From: Pseudomonas fluorescens
Lineage (GTDB): Bacteria; Pseudomonadota; Gammaproteobacteria; Pseudomonadales; Pseudomonadaceae
Reading direction: 5' to 3'
Assembly (NCBI RefSeq): GCF_001648775.1
Contig: NZ_LVEJ01000036.1
Location: forward strand, 91,973 to 155,972
Length of the DNA: 64,000 bases
In this document: in pieces, positions 59,992-64,000 of the stretch
Position numbering within the stretch: position 1 is the first letter of the stretch
How the letters are laid out: each line of letters begins with the position of its first letter
The notes under the pieces: model-generated
Databases searched by the model: none
What the model saw: the letters and a program-made list of their open reading frames with translations, nothing else
Told to the model about the DNA's origin: nothing
Translations under genes and position numbers: made by a program

Positions 59992-60471
59992 TCAATTTCC
60001 TTGTAGGTAGTTGTAGCAGCATTTCTTGAACTTCTGCCCGCTGGCGCACGGGCAACTGTCATTGCGCCCCAGCTTCAATTGCACTGTCGGGTCGATGAAG
60101 TACCAGCGGCCGGAGTTCTGCACGAACGAAGAACGCTCGCGATGGCTGTGCTCGCCCTGATCGTCGTGCCAGCGTGCGGTGAAGGTGACGAAGGCGTGTT
60201 CCGGCTGACCGCCGAAGACTTCCGAGCTTTCCACCTCAAGACCGAGCCAGGTGCTCTGCGCGCTCCAGTTGCTGATCGACTGCCGATCCAGACCCGCTTG
60301 CTGGGCGGGCAGGGTGGTCGCCACCAGATAGTCGATCAGGCCCAAGACATACGCGCTGTAGCGCGAACGCATCAAGGCTTCGGCGCACGGTGCCGGATGG
60401 CCGTCGTGATAGTGACCGCAGCAGGCATCCAGCAGATTGCCGCTGCCGCAAGGGCAAATGGCTGTACTCAT
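59992..60471 (-). CDS. ychJ: YchJ-family protein with element-derived C-terminal tail
   Basis: A 159-residue protein: N-terminal SEC-C motif (CPCGSGNLLDACCG), NTF2-like YchJ core (MRSRYSAYVLGLIDYLVATT), and C-terminal SEC-C motif (GRNDSCPCASGQKFKKCC). The last residues (YNYLQGN) come from the integrated element, replacing the native AGYFGA found at 47732-47766. Zinc ligands are kept, so the protein is probably functional. Starts 4 bases after the stop of the upstream DUF6231-like gene. Confidence 0.9.
   Translation of the reverse strand: MSTAICPCGSGNLLDACCGHYHDGHPAPCAEALMRSRYSAYVLGLIDYLVATTLPAQQAGLDRQSISNWSAQSTWLGLEVESSEVFGGQPEHAFVTFTARWHDDQGEHSHRERSSFVQNSGRWYFIDPTVQLKLGRNDSCPCASGQKFKKCCYNYLQGN
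60006..60051. other. attR, right junction of the element
   Basis: Element half with GGTAGT at 60006-60011, shared core CAGCATTTCTTGA at 60017-60029, chromosomal ychJ half from 60030. Confidence 0.75.
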
Positions 60472-60475
60472 TGCA

Positions 60476-60973
60476 TTACCACCAGTATTTCCCGAAGTTT
60501 TCCGGATTGGCCCAGAACCTTGAGTTGAGCCAGTCGGGGACTTGTTTGTAGTCAAGCAGATCGTAGGTGAACAGGGTCAACACTTGATCATCGCGCTGGA
60601 AACGCTCACTGGCTTGCAATGCCAGCGAATAAAAGTCGGTTTCCTGCCAACCGCTGGCCGCCAAATCCGCCAGCACGGCGATGCGGCTGGCGTTGAGATT
60701 GCGGATGCCGCCCAACAGATTCAGGCCATCGCGCTTGGGCAAATGTTCCAGACAATCGACCACCAGCGCCAGGTCGAAACGTCGCGCGGCCAGCTCGGCG
60801 GGTAACGCGCCCGGTGCGGCATGCGCGACGACGGTGTCCGGATGCGCCTGTTTAAAGGCACTCAACGCCGGAAACTCGCTGGCGCCGATCAGCAGCAAGC
60901 GCGCGGGGGCATAACGATCCAGTAAAGCAGCCAACGCCTGCTGTGGCGTGCGCGAAGAAATGGCGACGTTCAT
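60476..60973 (-). CDS. DUF6231-like protein, SAM-methyltransferase-like fold
   Basis: A 165-residue protein. ARLLLIGASEFPALSAF and FDLALVVDCLEHLPKRDG resemble a degenerate class I methyltransferase fold: the first glycine-rich loop is reduced, while the acidic D-x-LEH segment is retained. The C terminus (WLNSRFWANPENFGKYWW) is Trp/Asn-rich. Upstream partner of ychJ in one transcript. Function unknown. Confidence 0.72.
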   Translation of the reverse strand: MNVAISSRTPQQALAALLDRYAPARLLLIGASEFPALSAFKQAHPDTVVAHAAPGALPAELAARRFDLALVVDCLEHLPKRDGLNLLGGIRNLNASRIAVLADLAASGWQETDFYSLALQASERFQRDDQVLTLFTYDLLDYKQVPDWLNSRFWANPENFGKYWW

Positions 60974-61121
60974 CGAAGCTCCTCAATCAGATCGCCAAGA
61001 CTAGCGCGCTCCACCACCGGAGCCTAGCGCGCTGTCTCGCGGGTTTGCGGCAAAAGCACCAAAGTCCTGTGAACACGGTCGCAAACAGCGGTGGCCTATT
61101 GCTGGCGGAGATTAAAACTCC

Positions 61122-61164
61122 GGTCTTTACTCCCTGAATCGGTTCTAAGCCGATCCCTCAGGAG
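61122..61164 (+). promoter_or_regulatory. SD-sequestering leader hairpin of the first OmpA-like gene
   Basis: GGTCTTTACTCC at 61122-61133, then a hairpin in which CTCC-CTGA pairs with TCAGGAG (inner stem ATCGGTT/AGCCGAT). GGAG at 61161-61164 is the Shine-Dalgarno, 8 bases before the ATG. Confidence 0.6.
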
Positions 61165-61172
61165 AAAACCAG

Positions 61173-61868
61173 ATGAGCATAGTTCGGACAGCATTACCTT
61201 TGATTCTGCTAACCAGTGTGTTGACTGGTTGCGCAGGTTTGCAGAAAACCGACTGGCCGACCTGTGCGGCGGTCGGTGGCGTGGTCGGCGCCGGTCTCGG
61301 TGCCACCGAAAGTTCGGCATGGGCCGGCTATGGCGCGTTGCTGGTCGGTGGTACGGCAGCGGCTTATTGCTGGGTGCACGGTGATGGCGACGAAGACGGC
61401 GATGGTGTGCCGGACAGTCGCGACAAGTGCCCGCACACGCCTAAAGGCGTGCAAGTCGACGCTGACGGTTGCCCACCACCAGCGCCTGCACCCGTGGTCG
61501 AAGAAGCTGTAGTGGTCAAGGAAGAAACCATTGTTATCCGTGATGTGCACTTCCAGTTCGACAAAGCCACGCTGACCGGCCCTGATAAACAGGTTCTCGA
61601 CAAGGTCGCCACGCGCCTGAAACAGGAATCCTCGACTGCACAACTGACCGTGACCGGTCATACCGACAGCGTGGGCAGCGATGCCTACAACAAAAAACTG
61701 TCGGATCGTCGTGCGCACTCGGTGGTGGAATACCTGATCCAGCAGGGTGTGCCACGCGCCAGCTTCGTTTCGGTGTCCGGTCTGGGTGAAAGCCAGCCTG
61801 TTGCCGACAACAAAACCGCTGACGGTCGCGCGCAAAACCGCCGTACTGAAATCAAAATCGTCCGCTAA
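61173..61868 (+). CDS. OmpA-family lipoprotein, tandem copy 1
   Basis: A 231-residue envelope protein: lipobox VLTGC (Cys about 20), Gly/Ala-rich hydrophobic segment (about 32-65), an Asp-rich calcium-binding type thrombospondin repeat (DGDEDGDGVPDSRDKCPHTP), Pro-rich linker, and a C-terminal OmpA peptidoglycan-binding domain (about 115-231: TGHTDSVGSDAYN, LSDRRAHSVVEYL, GRAQNRRTEI). It should tether outer membrane to peptidoglycan. AGGAG is 8 bases before the ATG but lies in a hairpin. Confidence 0.9.
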   Translation: MSIVRTALPLILLTSVLTGCAGLQKTDWPTCAAVGGVVGAGLGATESSAWAGYGALLVGGTAAAYCWVHGDGDEDGDGVPDSRDKCPHTPKGVQVDADGCPPPAPAPVVEEAVVVKEETIVIRDVHFQFDKATLTGPDKQVLDKVATRLKQESSTAQLTVTGHTDSVGSDAYNKKLSDRRAHSVVEYLIQQGVPRASFVSVSGLGESQPVADNKTADGRAQNRRTEIKIVR

Positions 61869-61874
61869 ACCTCT

Positions 61875-61905
61875 CGCATCCGCGGCTTGTGCAGTCGCGG
61901 ATGCG
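61875..61905 (+). terminator. Stem-loop between the two OmpA-like genes
   Basis: A perfect ten-base stem CGCATCCGCG / CGCGGATGCG with 11-base loop, then GGTCTTTAC; without a clear T-run it may be a partial terminator or mRNA-stabilising loop. Confidence 0.6.
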
Positions 61906-61949
61906 GGTCTTTACTCCTGTGTAACCGGTATGGGCCGGTGACACAGGAG
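61906..61949 (+). promoter_or_regulatory. SD-sequestering leader hairpin of the second OmpA-like gene
   Basis: GGTCTTTACTCC at 61906-61917 again, with CTCCTGTGT (61914-61922) pairing perfectly with ACACAGGAG (61941-61949), and inner ACCGG/CCGGT. GGAG is 8 bases before the ATG, the same spacing as in the first copy. Confidence 0.65.
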
Positions 61950-61957
61950 CTTTCACA

Positions 61958-62680
61958 ATGACTGTTTTCTCAAGGTCCGTCTTGCCGGTGCTACTGCTAG
62001 GCAGCTTGCTCACCGGTTGCGCCACCCACAGCGATGGCACTGCACCCCTCAATCAACGTACGTGGCCGATCTGCAGCCTTATCGGCGGGCTGGTCGGTGG
62101 CGGTCTCGGCGCCATTGAAAGTGGCGGCTGGGCCGGTGGCGGCGCAGCGCTGGGAATTCTGACCGGCGGACTGATCTGTTATGCCCAGGACGGCGATGAA
62201 GACGGCGACGGCGTGTTCGACCGCCGCGACCGTTGCCCGGACACCCCGGAAAACACCCCGGTCGATCACCGTGGTTGCCCGTTGCCGCAATACCCGGTCA
62301 CCGAAAAAGTGCCGGAGCCTGCGCCGCAAACTGAAGTCATCACCTTGAGCGATGCCGGCAACGTGCTGTTCGACTTCGACAAATCCGACCTGACGCCAGC
62401 GGCGAAAGCCCAGCTCGATACGCTGATGGATAAATTGCGCAATGCCGATGTGGTCAGCATCAAGGTCATCGGCCATACCGACAGCAAAGGTTCCGATGCC
62501 TACAACCAGGCATTGTCGGAACGACGGGCGAGCAGTGTCGCGGCGTACTTGCTGAGTCAGGGCCTGGCGCCGAACAAACTCACCAGTGAAGGGCGTGGCG
62601 AGAGCGAGCCGGTGGCGGATAACGCGACCGACGAAGGCCGCGCGCAAAACCGTCGTGTGGAGTTACACATCAATCGTTAG
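61958..62680 (+). CDS. OmpA-family lipoprotein, tandem copy 2
   Basis: A 240-residue paralogue of the preceding gene with the same layout: lipobox LLTGC (Cys about 21), Gly-rich hydrophobic segment, DGDEDGDGVFDRRDRCPDTP repeat, Pro-rich linker, OmpA domain (LFDFDKSDLTP, IGHTDSKGSDAYN, GRAQNRRVEL). Clearly an old tandem duplication, since the mature N-terminal parts have diverged. Similar leader hairpin suggests common control. Confidence 0.9.
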   Translation: MTVFSRSVLPVLLLGSLLTGCATHSDGTAPLNQRTWPICSLIGGLVGGGLGAIESGGWAGGGAALGILTGGLICYAQDGDEDGDGVFDRRDRCPDTPENTPVDHRGCPLPQYPVTEKVPEPAPQTEVITLSDAGNVLFDFDKSDLTPAAKAQLDTLMDKLRNADVVSIKVIGHTDSKGSDAYNQALSERRASSVAAYLLSQGLAPNKLTSEGRGESEPVADNATDEGRAQNRRVELHINR

Positions 62681-62843
62681 GACGTGTCTGTAGTGCACGG
62701 GCTAGAGCTGCCGGGCGATGATTCTCATCGTCCCGGCAGCCATTTGGCGATCGAGCAAAGTTTTTTCATTTACCCCTCTGGCTTATCCCCCGCAGAAGCC
62801 GTTACTGTGCGTCCAAAGAATAATTCGCAACACGGGGGAGCGT

Positions 62844-63125
62844 ATGAAAGTGTTCTGGGGGCTGGGGCGGTTGTTGACCCTGCTGTTCTGCTGCGTGGTA
62901 CTGGCCAATCAACTGGTGCCGTTCGTACATCCGTTGCATCTGCTGGTCAATCTGGCTGGCGGTCTGTTGTTGCTGATCCATGTGCTCGAATTGCTGCTGT
63001 GCAATCGCAGCCTCAAGGGGCGCTCGCACCCTTGGCGTGACCGTGGTCGCATCCTCTTGTTTGGCGTTTTCCACCTGCAATCCATCCCGGCCCCGGCCGC
63101 TCCGGAGGCTTCTTCCCATGCGTAA
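62844..63125 (+). CDS. DUF1145-family membrane protein (YhhL-like)
   Basis: A 93-residue inner-membrane protein with two helices (about 4-24 and 33-52) and a basic C-terminal tail (RSLKGRSHPWRDRGR). GGGGGAG precedes the ATG. Overlaps the next gene by 8 bases. Function unknown. Confidence 0.78.
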   Translation: MKVFWGLGRLLTLLFCCVVLANQLVPFVHPLHLLVNLAGGLLLLIHVLELLLCNRSLKGRSHPWRDRGRILLFGVFHLQSIPAPAAPEASSHA

Positions 63126-63876
63126 ACTTTGCTTGCTCGCTGCATTGATCAGCCCACTGGCCTGTGCCCAAGTGGTCAGTGTTGAAACCAACTCGCTGAT
63201 GCGTTTGCCCAATACCACCAGTACCTTGCAGCTTGAACGCCTGGACGTGGCCGATTACGGCACCTTGCTGATTCCCGCCAACCTGACCGAATTGACGGTG
63301 GGCGAGTTGCGTTTGGGTCATGAAGCGCGCATCGCCATCGTTCCGGCCGAACAGGCGCTGGAGATGAAAGTGGCGCGCGCCGAACTGAGCGAAGGCAGCC
63401 AGATCACCGCGCGCGGGGCGCCGGGGACTTATGAAAAAGCCGCCCGTGCAGGGCGTAATCTGAATCTGCAATTCAAGGCATTGAACGCGCCGCAACTGTT
63501 GGTCGATGCCCGTGGCGGCACCGGCGCGCCGGGTTTTGTTGGCCTGGATGGCGGTAACGGTGAAGACCCGGGCTGCACCTATGGCTCGGCCGGTCACGGT
63601 TTTGATGGCAGTAATGGCAGTGACGGCCAACCGGGTGCACCGGGTGCGCTGGTGCGCCTTGAAGTGCCGCGCGAGTTTCCGGCTGAGCTGATCAAGGTCA
63701 ATGTGACCGGTGGCAACGGTGGCCCGGCGGGTGTTGGCGGTAAAGCAGGGAAGGGCGGCAAGTCCAAGGGCTGCCTGGTATATCGCGCCGATGGCGGCAA
63801 GAACGGCAAGGCCGGGGCGGATGGACAGCCTGGGCCTGTAGGGGCGGCGGGGGCTGTGACGGTGCAGCGCTTGTAA
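63118..63876 (+). CDS. Secreted collagen-like Gly-rich protein
   Basis: A 252-residue protein: signal peptide (cleavage after ACA, about 17), a beta-rich domain to about 130, then a Gly-rich half with many Gly-X-Y triplets (GGTGAPGFVGLDGGNG, GQPGAPGALV, GGNGGPAGVGGKAGKGGKSKG). Two Cys (DPGCTYG, SKGCLVY) could link the repeat region. Surface or periplasmic structural role is likely; no family name can be given. Start overlaps the DUF1145 stop. Confidence 0.75.
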   Translation: MRKLCLLAALISPLACAQVVSVETNSLMRLPNTTSTLQLERLDVADYGTLLIPANLTELTVGELRLGHEARIAIVPAEQALEMKVARAELSEGSQITARGAPGTYEKAARAGRNLNLQFKALNAPQLLVDARGGTGAPGFVGLDGGNGEDPGCTYGSAGHGFDGSNGSDGQPGAPGALVRLEVPREFPAELIKVNVTGGNGGPAGVGGKAGKGGKSKGCLVYRADGGKNGKAGADGQPGPVGAAGAVTVQRL

Positions 63877-63892
63877 AAGCAGACCCTCACCC

Positions 63893-64000
63893 CAGCCCTC
63901 TCCCGGAGGGAGAGGGGGCCGACCGAGGTGACTCACGCTATCCATCGACCTGAAAAACCGAGTCGATTATGGATTCAGAGCCGATATCTCAAGTCGGCGT
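63893..64000. repeat. MITE-like intergenic repeat, copy 3 (cut by the window end)
   Basis: The left end (ACCCTCACCCCAGCCCTCTC CCGGAGGG... read in parts) and the GAGTCGATTATGGATTC unit match copy 2 at 42451. The right end lies outside the window. Confidence 0.85.

Larger units (their letters stand above)
47767..60029. mobile_element. 12.26-kb integrative element in the 3' end of ychJ
   Basis: Defined by the split ychJ gene, the imperfect 13-base direct repeat at both ends, the symmetrical attP obtained by joining the ends, and a large serine recombinase whose start codon is 54 bases from the right end. Base composition drops and codon use shifts (many AT-ending codons) relative to both flanks. 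Contents: promoter plus long leader, eight-gene plus-strand operon including a tape-measure-like gene, an orphan tyrosine recombinase, receiver and coiled-coil genes with LexA-type boxes, and a hairpin array. No terminase, portal, capsid, replication initiator or lysis gene was recognised. Confidence 0.85.

Overview
The window reads as the chromosome of a Pseudomonas of the fluorescens group. It is GC-rich, studded with the REP/REPIN palindromes typical of that group (core gtgggagcgagcttgctcgc), and several blocks match P. aeruginosa synteny as remembered: recA-recX, erdR-dgkA, finR/fpr, rhlG, mprF-apgH, quiP-GST, ychJ-OmpA.

Layout: 1-660 is the end of a lysis cassette (GH19 endolysin, Rz, nested Rz1) directly before cinA/pncC, recA and recX, as expected for the tailocin locus that fluorescens-group strains carry between mutS and cinA. 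2.9-31.7 kb is ordinary core genome: a LOG-family protein, TapT, ErdR, DgkA, FinR/Fpr, TrmO, RhlG, an RsuA-like synthase, RimO, Kup, the alanyl-phosphatidylglycerol pair mprF-apgH, two initiator tRNA genes, DinB, ProS, AmpG, an alkyltransferase-like protein, a cold-shock protein and Dcd. LexA boxes precede recA and dinB.

31.7-42.4 kb holds a four-gene DNA repair set (exonuclease, ATP-dependent ligase, Lhr-type helicase, PdeM phosphoesterase), split in two by a five-gene polar amino-acid ABC transporter operon of HisJ/Aot type. 42.4-47.7 kb carries a MITE-like repeat, a QuiP-type acylase, a YfcG-type GST, a cysteine-hydrolase-fold protein lacking its cysteine, a His-rich SEC-C mini-protein and a LEA-like lipoprotein.

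47.77-60.03 kb is the most unusual part: a 12.26-kb integrative element of lower GC inserted in the 3' end of ychJ. The original ychJ tail lies 12 kb away at 47732-47766; the element supplies a replacement tail. The joined ends make a symmetrical attP around a shared GA, and a large serine recombinase lies beside the right end. Inside are a strong promoter, a long untranslated leader, a tightly coupled eight-gene operon encoding three Cys-rich zinc-finger proteins, a tape-measure-like protein, a membrane-anchored coiled-coil protein and an HNH-like protein, then an orphan catalytic-domain-only tyrosine recombinase, a receiver-only response regulator, and two near-identical LexA-type boxes in front of two small minus-strand genes. 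No terminase, portal, capsid, other tail or lysis gene is recognisable. A satellite-like or decayed-phage element that kept a tape-measure gene is the leading reading, but this is inference.

Beyond the element (60.0-64.0 kb) come the rest of ychJ, a DUF6231-like gene, tandem OmpA-like lipoproteins whose leaders both fold the Shine-Dalgarno into a hairpin, a DUF1145 protein, a collagen-like secreted protein and a third copy of the MITE-like repeat, cut by the window edge.
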